From the NCBI RefSeq assembly GCF_036373705.1, contig NC_089851.1:2505001-2569000 (forward strand): 64,000 nucleotides of DNA, read 5' to 3'. The translations under genes and the position numbers were made by a program. Below are positions 34,638 to 49,411 of this stretch, piece after piece; the first letter of the stretch is position 1; every line of letters begins with the position of its first letter. Origin of the DNA: Amia ocellicauda (taxonomy: Eukaryota > Chordata > Actinopteri > Amiiformes > Amiidae). The notes under the pieces were generated by a model. That model made no database searches. It was given only the letters and a program-made list of their open reading frames with translations, and had not been told where the DNA came from.

Positions 34638-37150
34638 GGCGGAGAAGCGCGTGGGCGGCTCCTCCTGGACTGGCTGGGCCTCGACAGCTCTGGAACACAC
34701 GGCACGCAGAGAGGAGTCAGGAACGTAGAACAGCACGGACCAACACGCCGTGTAGCAAGGGAGAGTCAGGAACACGCACAGGTGTCATTTCATGCTGCTG
34801 GCACCAGGGGTCTCGCACACCCACTCACACTAGGGTCAGCGCTCTAGAACACACACACACAGGAGGACAGCGCTCTAGAACATTCACCCTCGGGAATATT
34901 ATTAACAGTTATAACAGTCATTTAGAAGAGAACTTAGTCCACAGTGACTGACACGTGGTGTGTGAACGGAGTGCATGTGCTCACAGTGTTGATTTCAGAT
35001 TTATTATTTTTCATTTTATGCATACAAAATTACAAGGTTTTACACCATCACTACAAATGCAAATGACTGCCCCAGCATCTATATGTCCAGTAACAGAGAA
35101 ATTGTATTGGTGGTGACTTAACATAAAAACATCCTTTATAAAATAGTACACACACCACTCCCTCCCCCGGGGTGTCAACAGGTCTGACCTACATACATGC
35201 ACGCCTACAGGGAGAGAGGGGCACATCATGTGCCCACCCTGGCCAACATAAACATTTTAAGCTCATATACAAAATGTAATTGTAGGTTTTGGCATTAGAG
35301 ACACCAAAGATAACATGAATGCACATCCATCTCCAAATAAAACAGGGATGCTGGGGCTGAGGTTTGTGTCGTTTCAAAACTGTGATGATTCGCTCATCTG
35401 TATCAAATGAAAAGTTGGCATTAGTTCAGGAATGGCACCTAGTTTAGACAATGTTGTGCTGTTTTATTCGTGTAGAAACCTGGCCTGTGTGGAGCTCCTG
35501 CGGGGGAGCGCTGTGTGCCTGGCACGGACACGCATTGCAGGACCAGGTTGGGTTTCAGGTTCAATCTAGGAGCATCGTGCGACTGAGGCTTCACCGCAGT
35601 GTCTTCTGGAACCTTCCCGGTGGAGCGCCTGGAGTCCAGAACCCGCGGATCTAGAACCTCGCAGAGCTCCAGCAGCGCGCAGCGCGACACCCAGCTCTGT
35701 GCGTTTTAATGTACTTTTAATCACCGAGGAAAATCGCTCAGTCCGATACGTCACATTATTATAGTTTTGAGATTATTCAGGGTACGATGACCTTACCAGT
35801 CTGGTGTTTTCTATGCTTTTGTTTGATGTCTGCTTATTTTATAACTAATAATATAACAAACATGAACACGGCTCCGATATATTAAAAAGCTTGGCAATGT
35901 TGTGGCTGCATCTCAGCGTGAAGCAACGGAAGGCTTTGCTTTCTCTGTTTCACTGGCTCTTCTTAAAATCAGTTCTGGGTCATTACAATTATTATTATTA
36001 TTATTATTATTATTCTGAATCTTGCACGACCGCAATCCCGTGCTGTATTACCCTCCTGCCTGGGACCTGCCCGAGCCGTGGTGTGACCGATCAGCCGGCC
36101 CGGACGGCGCCGCACGGCCCCCTCCCTCTCCCGCTGTCAGCAGCTGCGACACCGCGGCGGCGCTCTCCTCTCCCCGTCTCTCCAGCCGGCCTCCCCGGGC
36201 GGTGGCGCAGCTGCGCTGCCGAGCGAGGCGACGCGTTCCCGGTCACACCGTCACCCCCCGCCCGCTTGCAAGGTCAACTCGCACAAACAGCCGCCTAGCT
36301 GCCCCCTTCCCCCTGCCAACCCGCCCGCCCCAGACCCATGTACTCCGCCAGCTTTCAGGGAAAAAAAACCCTTGTTAAATAAACTGTAATGAATGGTACT
36401 GAAGCCGAGCAAAGCACCAGCCGGCCGGCAGTCACAGCCAGCCGGGGAGGAAAGAGCAGGCGGCCCGGCTACTCCGCAGACTGGTGCTAAAGCTGAAACC
36501 GCCCCGGAGAGACGCACCACCCACCCCTGCACCCGGCTGAACAACAGGGCAGCGTCCGCGGGACGAAATGGTTCAATCGGAGCCTTTTCCCCGGTCAGCC
36601 CTAGACACCGACCCGCTGTCCGCCTGCTGCCCCCGCAATGGCGTCCTCAGCCCGGCAGGAGTCAGCACACAGCTTCCGCTGGAGCCAAAGCCGACCGAGG
36701 GGGAGAAAATGGGCGTCTTTTTCATTTTTAAACCCCTAAAATGTACCTTTAATATGAAAACGCGCTGGCCGACCTACACGATGTAGGAAGGCAGTCTTGA
36801 CACGCTCCGTATATTCATTTTTATGTATTTTTCTTAAAATGTATAAATGTAAACCAGTACATAATGCATTAAAATAAAATATATATATATATTTGTATTA
36901 TTGTCTCTATGTGTATTCGCAAAAAGTAAAGACGATTCAAACGTAACCGACTCGATGGGTTCATGGAGAAAATATAAAACGGCAGCGGGTGTCTGCGCCT
37001 GCCTTCGCCCCAGACCCCTCACTGCAGCGCCGCCATGAATGCCACAAAGACTCGGGGAGAAAAACACCGAAATCCGCTGTAAACGGAGCCAAAAAACGAC
37101 AAAACACTCACCTTCCTCCACCGCAATGAATCGGCGACGCTTTTAATCGG
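34638..37150 (-). other. ubtf: ubtf 5' leader and CpG-rich promoter region
   Basis: The first coding exon extends 5' to an acceptor (TTCCAG|AGCTG) at 34689. A donor GGAAG|GTGAGTG at 37112 on the minus strand fits an upstream non-coding exon, followed upstream by GC-rich DNA to about 38.1 kb. The region between holds (ATT)n at about 35990-36013 and CpG-rich sequence at 36.05-36.7 kb. The first exon's 5' limit and its splicing to 34689 are inferred. Confidence 0.4.
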
Positions 37151-40100
37151 ATTTGGTGTCGTGTTGGGTTGGATTTGGGCTTTTGTCGGGTCTTTTTTTC
37201 AGCAGTAAACCCCGGGGAGTCAGGACGAAACGGATCCGACAAAAGGAGCGTCTGGTCCGGTATGAAACTCCGCCCAGCGCCGCAGGGGGAGGAACTCCGA
37301 AGGAAAACAGGCGAGAAAAAAAACCCACCCTGCCTGAGACAAAGGCGGAGGCTGGGGGCGAATAAGTGTGTAGCGCTGCTCGGTTATTTTCTTTTTATCG
37401 TTTTTAAATGAAAATACACGTGTTTGCGAGGCTGGATCAAAGCGCGGCGGCCGCCCGGGCGAGACGGGCCACTGGGGCAGCTGCGCCGGCGACTGACGCG
37501 TCTGGAAAAGCGCACGGTCGGCATCTTTGATCGCAATCACAATAAACGCTTTTATTTTCATTTCGGGGGCTGTTGAGCGGATGCGTTGCTTTCTTCTGCG
37601 GGTTCATCGCTGCGAGACAGTGCACCCCTGTACCCAGACGCCCGGGCAGACTGGAGCCGCAGCCCGGGACAGGCAGCTTGTGATCCCGGCAGGCGGAGCA
37701 CAAGACCGAGACTGGAGCTCCGCGGCCAGCTGGCAGCTGTTCTGCGCGGTTGTGCTCAAACTGTGGCGAAAACACACCGATAAACACAAACAACCTGCAA
37801 ACTGTTATTGTTTGAAATGAAGATTCGTAATCAATAAACGCTAGAAATGCTTTTATTTTGTGGTTGGGGTTTGTGTTTGAATAGACGCTTGCAGGGAGCT
37901 GGCGCTGCACGCAGGCGGCCGCCCCGTCCCTCCAGGGCCGAGGGTTTGTTTTTGGCGCTGCCGTGCACGTCGCACCGCCGCCCGGCTTCTCCGGCCACTT
38001 CCCTCAGAGGAGGGACCGGACTCCATCCCCCCGCCTGCAGGGCAGGACAGTGTAGCTGCAGGAGCTGCAGTCTGGACAGGCAGGCATTTGTGCAGCAAAC
38101 TCCACAGCAGTTCAATCTGGGAGGCTGGCTGGTGGGGGTGTGTTTGCACGGCTGAATCCACACACTGACTGGCCCCAGCACAGCAGTGAGGCCCCAACTG
38201 AAGTTTTAGCTCATTTTATTTTATCCATCTCTCTCTCTCTACTTATCTGTCTATCCACCCTTGTGATATTTTGCACAACTATGTAAGTCTTGGATACAGT
38301 CTTCTGATACACATTAATAATCCTAATGAATCATGTCACTGGAGGAATTCAGTTTGCTTGGATCTTATACAGTCAGTGTGATACGCTTATGAAGAGGGTC
38401 CTTACACACTCACACTGGAAACTGTTGTTCCTCAAGGAGCTTTTTGACACCAAGTGAATTGTCCTCTCGTGTCTTAAATGCCACGGATTGAGCGTTATTT
38501 CTCCTGTATCTGTTTAGCTTGCAATCTGACACGATTCCAACAGAAGAAAAGGGTGAGAGAAAACAGAAGGCATCTGATAGCTGAAGAATATCGGGGTGAC
38601 ACAAACGCTTGATAAGGGGACCAACAGGGACAGAATCATCAGTTTGTTTTATTCAGCAGACCAGGCCCAGAAGGCACTGGGGCTCCCGGGCCGGGGTTGG
38701 CCAGTCCTGACCCACAATCAGGAACAGAAGTCGTCTTGACTGAACTGGCAGCTTCAACACCGAGCGCTGAGCTGTGATTGGACTGCGGAGCAGGATGTGC
38801 AAAACACTTGTTCTGCTTGTAATGCCTGAGAACAGCTACTAAACCAGTATATAAAAACATATCATAAACCTAATTATAATCAAACGTTTGTTCAGTTTTC
38901 AGAGGTGACACTCGGCAGCTGAACTGATGATGTCAGCGTGCCGGATAGCGTGTCTTATTACAAGGAGAACGGATCCCCAGAGGCAAAGCTCATGAGGTCC
39001 AACAAGAACGAACGGAGGTGAAGGGAGACCTGTGCCATTACTGGTGTCACACTGCCCCCGGGTGGGAAGAGTGGGTATTTACACATTTTACTGGGGTCTT
39101 GCAAGTGTTTGCTTGAATACTTTAACATATTATCAGAACACAGATCAGGCAAACAAGGCCCCAGTCACAAGGTTTTGAGTGTGTGGGGGGCCAGGGCCAG
39201 AGATCGCTGGGACAGTGTTCGATGCCAGCGCAGCAAAACCCCAGAGCTCAGACCTCACCATCTCCAGGATTTCATGCCCCCCCCCCATCCCACGTTTAAC
39301 CAATTATATTCAGGATTGGCTTCACCGGTCGGATCTTGCCGCCGCTCCCAGGCCAAGACTGAAGCTGCACAGCGCTGCGTCCGAGCTGCCCATGCACACC
39401 GAGGGCAGGGTCCGACTGCGTGGCCAGGGTCTGTTCAGGGAGCGTTTGTGAAACCAAGGGAGCAAAACAAGAAACAAGAGCTTCGAGTCTGACGGAGAGA
39501 ACAACACAGGCAGAAGTAAATAGAAATTTCTCACTTTATTTTGTATTATATCAGTTTATTTGTCATTTTTATCCTAACAGGACACAGTTTAGCAATGCAC
39601 ATTTCATTTAAAAAATCATTTATTCTAAAAACAAAAACAAAAAAATCCAATGCCAAGTACTTTGCCCATCACACTGACAAAGCTGCAGGACACACACGGC
39701 AATTTGCAATGTTCTCCACAGCAGTGACTGCCCCCCCCACCACCGGCACCACCCCCTGACCCCAAAATCGCCCCTCGCTCTTTCACACTGCAGGCCAGAG
39801 TCCCCCAACCCCTCACCCCAGGAGCCCGACCCAGTTAGCATTACAGCAGAGCTAAGGACAGCTGTGGTGTGCGCAGCTGAGAGCCCCTGGACCGCAGGCA
39901 GTGCAGCACACCGGTACAGCTGTGCAGGGGACGGGACAGCTGCAGAGAGACCCCCTGTACTGTGCGCACCTGGGAGCCAAAGGACAGGAGTCCAGTGTCC
40001 AGGAGTAGCAAACCCCTGTACCTTTTTAAGAGTAACATTTATTAACACAATAAAATACATGATATTTATGTATTATAATGGATTATTATTAAATAATACC

Positions 40101-42480
40101 AAAAGTACACGTAGTGATAGGCAGTTATAAGAATGCAAAGACCTGCGACTCTCACCGGTCAGGTCGTCTCGCCCAGATGTCAAGACTGGAGTCACATTGA
40201 CAAAGACATTAAAGACTTAAAGAATTAAAATGACGCCGTTCGTTTGTTCCATGACATTCGTTTGATCCTTGAGAAAATAACTTGCAAGAAAAATATATCC
40301 ACGTGTAGTTTATTTAAATTTTTTAAAATGGAATATTTTAAATTTAATTCAGGACATGAGTCTGATTTCTGTTAAAAACAAGCAAAGACTTGCATCTACC
40401 CCTCCTCCCCCCCTAGCGAAAATCAAATCATTAAAAGACTATTAAAGTTGGCATGTACAAACGCTGACTGGACTGTTCTGAAAGCGACAGGCGGAGAAAC
40501 TGAACATTGAAGGATCCGTCGACAGATACGAACGTAGTCTAACTTGACTTAGTGTCTCAGGGTGACAGAAAGAGATACAATACCCACAATGCATCCAGTT
40601 CTGGACACACCAGGGGCACCGAGTGAGTGGCCGCAGGTGGGGAAGGAGCATTCGAGTAGTAGACGCACACTAAACCCACCCCCCCATCCCCGGCTAAAAA
40701 TAAGAGGCCAGGCAATATAGACCGCCTGGGTTGTGAGTATTCAGTGCTCTATCAACCCCTTCAACCACAACCGTTGTGCTAAAATCAAAGAATAAAACAC
40801 TTTTACACACAAGAAACTAACAGATCTCTAAGAACTGCCTCCAGGGTCCCCCCTCTCACTCAAAAGTTGTTTATTGAGGGGTGTAGATGCGCGCTGAAGG
40901 TTGGCACTAATTAGCGAACGCAAATGTCAGGCTGTGTAGTATACTGGGACTCTGTATCCCTCAAACTGGCCTGACGCCCTCCCCCATCTCTCTGCCCCAC
41001 TCTGTCTCTCTCTCACTCACTCAGTCCCTCCCTGTCAACTTCAAATAAAGACTGAGGCAAAGACAACCTAGACAAAGGGTCTGTATCCATCAATTTAAAT
41101 AAAAACATGTTCCCCTTCACTGTGTCTGGCTGGATGGCACAGTATTGACCTGTCACTCTTATGTGACAGTAAGACTTGTTTAAGACCACAAGAAAGCAGG
41201 GGAACAGAGAGAGGGAGACGTCTCACTCCATCTCTCGGTCTCACTCTCAGGCTCTAGGTACACATTCTACGCCCCAGATTTAACGCTCTCTCACACGTTC
41301 CTAAGTCACTAAGGCACTTCCCAGCAGGCGGGCCCCCCTCTCTCCGGCCTAGTGGAGTTCTCTCATTATTGCACAAAGATCCCAGAACCTCCAGTCCGAG
41401 CACGTCCCACTGACCTGTCCAGGCGGTGTCTTTTCAAGAGGACGCCGCGGTCAAATACGCAGGAAATTACACTTGCTGTTAATGAGGGAAAAATGGTGAC
41501 CTGAGTCAACCTGAGATATTTGGTACACTGGGAACCGCTGTGTCCTGCTACTGGCAACCCCACCACCACACCCACCACACACCCTACACACGCCGTAACA
41601 CCCCCCTAGTGTTGCCTCTTTGGTCCTGCTCACTATAGCCCCGTGGTTGCCAACGATAATCACACTGAAGCCGCACGGTCAGTGAGCACTCGCCTCCACA
41701 GCTGCTAAAGGGGTAAATAAATAGCAAGAGCAATAATAACGATAACAGCGACACCTCCTGTGTGACGGCACCGGATCCAGCATTCAACTGTAACAACCTT
41801 CCAATACTTTCATTTATATATATATTTGGGGGAGGGATGACATCCTCCACCCCCCCAGTGAGGAAGACAGGTTTTAAAGCAGCTGCTGCAGAGTCACTGC
41901 CCCCCCTCCTTCCCCAATACTCCCCCAATACCATTAAAAACACAACACATTTTTGGTGGCCAATACGGATTAAAAAACACACATCGATGTTGCAGTAACA
42001 TTCAAGAGATGAATATATATCCTCCCCCACCCTCTCCTCTGTCTCTTAGCAGCAGCAACAGACCAGGGAGGGGGGACGTCTGGTGCCAGAGCAACCGGGG
42101 TGGGGGGAGCAAGGGAATATTGGAACGATAGGTAGTGAGTGAAGGGGGAAGGGGCGAGGTCAGGGAGAACCCCCCCAGCCACGCACTTCCACCCCTGTGT
42201 GTTAAAGTGCTTCTGCTCCTCTTAGTGCTTCCTATCCAGTCGTGAATCTGGGGGCTCAGCTGGCAGTAGGGTGTCCCCCACTGCCTGCCCTGGTCCCCCT
42301 ATGATGGTCCCCCACATCAGTGCCCCGCTGCCCCCCGCCACACCCCGTCTATCTCCACCCTCCCCCACTGGCTTTGTCGCCCAAAATTAATTGAATTAAC
42401 GAATCAGCTGATAGACAAAAAAAAAAAAGGAAAAAAAATATATATTACTAATCATTTTTTGCAAAAGATCAGAGTCAAAC

Positions 42481-42512
<32 letters not shown>

Positions 42513-42698
42513 TAATAATAATAATAATGATAATAATATGATGCATTTACAAAAAAAAAAAATGTACAGAGGTGAAAGAGGGCGTTTCCCGGGAAGGCGG
42601 ATCCCCGGTGCCCATCTCTGATTGGCCGTGCTGGGTGACTGGCAGGCCGGCGTAGCCACTGGCAGGTGAGTGCCTGGGTCGTGGGTGGGCGAGCCAGC
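37151..42698. other. ubtf-slc4a2 intergenic region
   Basis: About 5.5 kb lacking any recognisable coding gene. The ubtf-proximal 37.2-38.1 kb is CpG-rich and likely promoter. The slc4a2-proximal part may hold the slc4a2 3' UTR. Minus-strand AATAAA words occur near 39534, 39558 and 40867, but I cannot choose among them. An (AAT)n microsatellite is at about 42480-42529. Short open frames show no family resemblance. Confidence 0.4.
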
Positions 42699-43988
42699 TC
42701 AGACTGGCATGGGCATCTCGTTGTACTCGTCCTGGCCCTCCTTCTCGTCGAACGTGGGCTCCGCCTCGTCTGCGTCGAGCTGGGGGGAGGGGACAGGGGC
42801 CTTAGGACTACCGCTCTCTCTTATCCCCCTTCCTCCCTCCTTCTCCTTCTCTCCCCCCGCGTCTTCTCTGCTCCCTCTCTACAAGACCCCCTCGCCTCCT
42901 CTCCCTCCCTCCCCCACCACCTTTTCCACTCCCTCCTGCCCTCTTTTCCCTCCCTCGCTCCCCCTCTCCGGGTCACTCACACACTGCATCTCGCGGGCGG
43001 AGAAGATGCGCGGCAGCAGGAACATCTTGACCGGCACGGTGAGGATGAGGACGAAGGGGAAGGCCAGGGAGGCCACGGTGGACATGACCGCCCACAGCAC
43101 CGCCAGGCACACCACCTGCACGGCCGTGAACAGGTGCATCCGCAGCGTGCGCACCTGTTGGGGGGCAGAGAGAGAGAGAGAGAGAGAGACGCATGACACA
43201 CAGTCACTCCAGGGACCAGAGAGCGGCCAGCAAAGCAGGCTTGTGTGTTTATTGTTATTCTGATATCAGAACCTCCTTCAACCGCAGCCACAAGAAAATA
43301 CATGTCTTCACGCAACGCACTCCAGACACCGTCCCACAAACAGACACAGGCCACCCCCAGTCCCCTTTAAATCAGCCCCCCGGCACCCCACGCACCTTGC
43401 GCACGAAGCTCTCGTCAGGGTGGTACTTGGGCGGCATGAGCAGCAGCAGGATGCGGTCGTACAGCTGGATGCCGTTGAGGGACATCACGCCCATGTAAAG
43501 GAAGATCCCGAACAGCACGGCCAGGGGGATCTTCCGCAGCAGGTCCCCGATCACGATGGACATACCTGGGGGGGGACAGAGAGCGAGAAGAGGTGGTGGG
43601 AGAAATCATATCAATAAGTAAGTATTCTGCTCAGCATCACTCCCACCCACACTCGTTTCCCTCTCTCTCCCTCTCTTACCCACGAAGATGGCCACCAGCA
43701 GCCCAGTGACCCTCTGCTCCTTGACCTCCTGGATGCGGGGCTTGTCTCCGGGCGCCACAGCCTTGCTCATGACGGTCAGGGCGTTGGTGTGGGTGACCGA
43801 GCGCACCGTGGTGGCCGCCAGCCAAGGCAGGCCGAACAGGGCGGACAGGCCCCCCGCCGCCACGATGATCAGCAGGTCCAGGTGGAAGCCAGAGCCCTTG
43901 ACCAGCATCCTCTCTTTCTTACAGATAATCAGCCTGTGGGAGAGGAGGGGGGAGAGAGGGAGAAGGAGGGGAGAGATGGAGGAGTGAT

Positions 43989-44053
<65 letters not shown>

Positions 44054-47000
44054 CAGTGCTTTGGCATCATTGATGTAATGTCAATAAAGCATTTATGAAT
44101 TTCAATTTGAACTGGAAGACTAGGAGAGAAAGACAGCAGAAAGAGGAGTGTTTCAAAAGCAGTAATAGTGAATGAGTGAGGGGACAGAGAAAATGCTTTG
44201 GCAACACTGCTCCTGTTGGTGGTGCTAATAAAGCAATCTTTGAATCTGAATTAATTTGAGAGAGAGACACAAAATAGATATTTTATGTCAATGCTTAGTC
44301 ATGCCAATAAAGCTTTTTTTAACTGAATTTGTACTGTAAGGCAAGAGAGAGAGTGTGCGCGGAGGGACAGGGCGTGTTGGGGTCGGGGGGCTCACGTGGT
44401 GATCTGTGTCTCCATGAAGATCAGAATGAAGACCAGGATGGCCGGCAGGATACTGGCCACCATCATCCAGATGGGGAACTGGCCCTGTGAGCCCATCGGG
44501 TTGATGAACCAGTCGCGCTTCTTGGGGCTGGTGACTGAGAAGCCACTGGGCACGCTCAGCTTCTGCACAGAGCCACAGACACCCCACGTTACAGCAGACC
44601 AGGACAGTGTGTGAGACTGCGACTGTGACCCATGTGTAGGGGTCAGAGGGGCGGGGTTACCTGCGTGTAGGTGTCCCTGATGCTGTAGTCCACCAGCACC
44701 ATGATCAGAATGGCGATGGGGACGCCAAAGTCTCCGATAATCCTGCGGATCTGGGGACAGAAGACAGGCAGCCAGTCAGGACTGACCATAGCAGACACCT
44801 CCCCACCCGACCTTTAACCCCCTGACCCTTGACCCCACAGACACACCCTGCCAGGGAAGAAGGCGCTGTTCTTGAACTTGCGCAGATAGAAGGCGATGAA
44901 GAAGGTCCCGGACATCAGCACCAGCGACAGCAGTGCCGTGTTGGGCTCGCCCGTCACCTTGGCCGTGGGGGGGGGTTCCGTGCTGTTCAATCCCATCCCG
45001 CCCCCCCACACCGGCCCCACCGTGCCATTCTCCGCTGTGCTGTTGTCCAGGGAGCAGCGCTGCAGGGGGTGTTCCTGGAAGATCTGCAGAGATACAGAGA
45101 CAGGAGTCAGAGAGACAGGACACACTTCCATATACAGACCAGGGGGGAGAACCAGTGCCAACACTGCCTCTCTCCCTCTCCTCACTGCTCCACTGACCTT
45201 GACCAGTTTGGAGAAGGTCTCGTAGATGAAGATGAGGGAGATGAGGAAAGCGAAGATCTCCTGCGTGAAGCGCGAGACGAAGCGCACCAGGAAGCTGCCC
45301 TCGAAGGCCACGATGATGAGCGCGATCAGAACCAGCCAGAAGCCGATCCACACGCGGCCCGTCAGGTACTCCATCTCGTTCGAAGTGCAGAACTAGAGCA
45401 GGTCAGGGAAACAAGAGTGTGAACACAAGGGGGCAGAAAATAACCCGTGATTATATGTATTTATGTTGAGAGCTAGGGGAGAGAGGGGAGGGGTTGGCCG
45501 GGCTTGGCTGTCACTCACAGAGTAGAAGGCCTCCTCAAACACCAGCAGCGGCCCAGAGAAGCCCACCACCAGCAGTGGCTGGGCCCCCAGCAGGTAGAAT
45601 ACCACCCCCTGCAAGGATGTGGCCACGATGAGCTCAGACACGCCGATCAGACCCTCCGTCTTCTCCCCTGGAGGGACACACAGCACAGACAGAGGGACAG
45701 ACAGACTTCATTACACTCTCTTCTGCATGGCAATAAATACTCTCAAACGAGGGAACTATTCCTTACTGGAATCACCCCCTGCCCCTCACTCACCTAGCAG
45801 GCCCCCGAAGGTGATGGCGGGCGAGAGGGCGGCGAAGTAGATGAAGATGACGGCGGCCATGCACTGGGCGTTCAGCGCGTCGCGGATGTCACTGAGGTAC
45901 AGGGGGTAGCGGCGCCGCGCGTCCCGGATCAGCCCCCCGAACAGCCGGCCAGTGCGCTGCAGGGGGTCGTCGCCCGGCTTGAAGGGGGTGAGTAGAGACT
46001 CTGAGGGGAAAAGAGGGGTCAAATGCTGCAAGTGACAGCAAGCCGGAGCCACAGTCGAGAGGGCAAGAGTGGAGAGTTGGAGGATCGCAGAGAGCGAGCG
46101 CGCGCAGTGCGTCAGAGCGCAAGAGCGCGAGAATGTGCAGTGCGTCAGAGCGAGCAGAGTGTAAAAGAGCAGTGCGTCAGCGAGCGTGTGCGTCCCTCAC
46201 CCTTCTCCTCTGGGCTCTGCGGCTCCTTGGTGAGCAGCTTGCCTTCCTGCTCCTCCCTTTTCCGCAGCATCTCCCTCTGGAAGCGCGCCACCGAGCGCAG
46301 CAGCTCCTCGCCGCTCAGCTCCGAGGGCGGCAGCACGATGCTGCAGTCCAGGAAGGCGTTGATGGCGCTCAGCAGGTCCTGCCGATCGTCCGCCAGGTAG
46401 GCCGCCTCGTGGAAGTGCTGTGGACAGAAAGCGGACAAGCAAGCGGTCAAGCAGTGCACAAGGCAAGCAGTCAAAATGGCTATGGGTAAGGAAGTCAATC
46501 AGTGTGCAAGTCCATCGATGAGTCGATGAGAAATGTTACTGATCAATCGTTTGATGGGATTTTGGTGAGTATTTTCACCTGTACTTAACGATATGAAAGG
46601 GACTAGTGCATGTGTGTATACTTATATTAATTAAAAATGACATTTTCCCTGAATAAATCAGAACTTGATAACTAACGGCAAGTGCTCAATCATGATGGCA
46701 AGAACAAGCCCCCCCCCGATCCCGCAATATATAAAAGACCAAACATGGCCGATAGGTTTAATTGATAACCAACAGGTACTTCCCATGATCGCCCCATATA
46801 ATGTGCTGTGCTGTGGACAGTCAGGGCTGGAGAGAAAGGAAGACTGATCAATTGACCCACCTTGTCAGACATGAGAGTGGAGATGGAGCGGCCGATCTGG
46901 TGGTAGTCCATGTTGGTGCTGCTGGGGCCCAGGAGCACGAAGAGGAAGCGGACCGGCACCGGCACCTCCAGCACCGACTCCAGCTGCACGGCCTCCAGCA

Positions 47001-49380
47001 GGCGCACGAACGCCATGGTGGGCTGCTCCAGGAAGTCCACGCTGCCTGCGGGGAGAGGAGGGCGGGGGCCGGCTCAGTCAGGGCGGCAGGGCGGCTCTGG
47101 GAGAGTCTGGCGTCTGTGTCTGGTTCTCTCCCTGTGTGTCCATGTGCCTGGGTCTGAGCTTGTGTGTGTTGGTGTGTCACTGCGGCCCGGTGTCGGTATG
47201 GGGTCTGAGACGACTCACCCACGAGCACCACGGTGGCCTCTGCGTTCTCTGGGATTTTCTCCAGCAGCTTCAGCTCGTGTTTGGACTTGGAGCGATGCAT
47301 GCCCAGGGTCGGGGTGGCCTCCTTCTGCACAGAGAGAGGGAGAGGGAGACTGTCAACAACTGCCGTCCTTTTCCTCTCCCTCCCTCAATTCCTCCCTCCT
47401 GCTCCACCCTACCTCTCCTTCTCCCTCTCCTCCCATCACCCCTCCCTCCCTCCCTCCCACTCCCAGCCTCTCCCCTCCCTCTCCGACTGACCTCCAACTT
47501 CTCGATGTCGACCCAGGTGTCGGGGTCCGAGTGCCGGGGCCCACCGCCCATGAGTGGCTCTGTGACAGAGGGCTCGGGGGCCCCAGCTCGGCTGGCGGGG
47601 GGTGGGACAGCTGTGTGGTTGCCGCTGTGATGGTGGACCAGCAGGGAGCCCAGGCTGGCGGCAGAGATGTTCCGGGGGAAGATGGGCTCCTTCTCATCGC
47701 TCGGGTGACTGAGAGCCGGGGGGGAGAGAGGAGGGAAGGAGGAAGACAGTAGAAGGCGAGACAAAATGGTCAAGTCCAGACACCTTCACACCCCATGCTC
47801 AGAGCTGGAACCAAGGGCCCTGCTATCAGTTAGATAATGACACCCTGTCCTGAGTCGGGGTTGGGGGTGCTGTGCACGGGTGTGTCGCCCCCCCCTCACC
47901 TGTGTTTGAGTAGCAGGGCCCGGAGCACGTTGGCGCGGTCAGCCGCCTTGATCTGGTCCGAGATGATCATCTGCTCGACCACCTGGTGGGCGATACCTGG
48001 CAGGGTCTTCTGGTCCAGGTCCAGCAGCACGGCGCCTACAGGACACAGCACAGACACCGGGCCTGGGTCAGGAGCAGGACACGGCACAGACCCACACCAC
48101 CTCTTCCGCCTCCTCTCCCTCCCCGTCTCTCCCTCTCCACTCCCTCACCCTGTGCGATGGTCTTGCGCAGCTCCAGGAGGCTGCGGAAGCTGAGCGAAGC
48201 CACGTGCGGTTTGCCCCAGCGCTCCGTCTCCTCCTCCACATCCTCCTCGAACTTGATCCAGCGGGCCGTCTCCTTCCACTGCATCTCCTGGTTCTTGTCC
48301 ATGATCAGCTCGTTGAGCTCCACAAACACCTGCCCGAGCGCCCGGACACACACGGAGACATGGAGAGGGACATAGAGACACACGGAGAGACAGAGACACA
48401 AAGCCATCTCAGTGCATATTTAACCCATCGTAATTGATCACTGACAGACTTCTACACCTCCTTCAGCCTTGAACACTCATCTTGAGAAACAAACTCTCAG
48501 TCCCTTGATTAGAACTGAAGACACACAGACACGGAGACAGAGACAGACAGAGACACAGTTACAGTCACACATGCAGACACATACACAGACTGAGATGGTC
48601 ACAGAGACGCACACACACACAGTCACACACAAAGAAAACAACAGCAGCCACAACAAAAACAAACAACTCAATTTTCTTTCTGAAACTCATCCCCGTTTGA
48701 GCATCTGAATTATTAATCCTGCAAAAGCCCCAGAGCAACAGACAGAGTAAAGCACAGCCAGCCAGCGCTTAACCAACAAATCACACAATCTAGCCGGCGC
48801 AGTCGGGCAGCCCTGCCCTCACAGGAGACTCTCGCATCGCGGGGACACCTGTGGCTGCGATGCATTGCCTCCTGCGATCCTCAGACCGACATATAGACTG
48901 GGGCCACACTGACAGGCCTGGGCCCCACAGATCAGGAAGCTAGAGACCGAGACCCGACCAGAATAAAAACCCCTTCTCACCTTCTGCGGTCTGGCGACGT
49001 GCCCGGTGATGTCCAGCAGAACCATGGTGGACAGACAGACGGGACGCAAAGATGGATGGATGTGCAGGCGGACGGACCGAGGGGACCAGAGAGAGAGGGA
49101 GGCGTGGGGTCGGCCGGAGTGGAGCTGAACTGAGCTCAGAGAGGAGCTCCCAAGATACCCCCGGGCTCTCAGGAGCAGAGGCGGGCCCCTCTTGTCCCTG
49201 CTTGTGTCGGGCTCGGTGCAATATTAATAAATCATCCTGCCCACCCCTTGCCCTGCCTCCGATGGAGACGAATTCTGCAGGCTGGGTGTCTCGTTACTCG
49301 TCTTTATATATTCTGTCTTTTTTCTTTCTTCCCCTCGTGAAAGGAAAGAAGTTGGTCATTCATTTTTAATTGCCCTCGTG

Positions 49381-49411
<31 letters not shown>

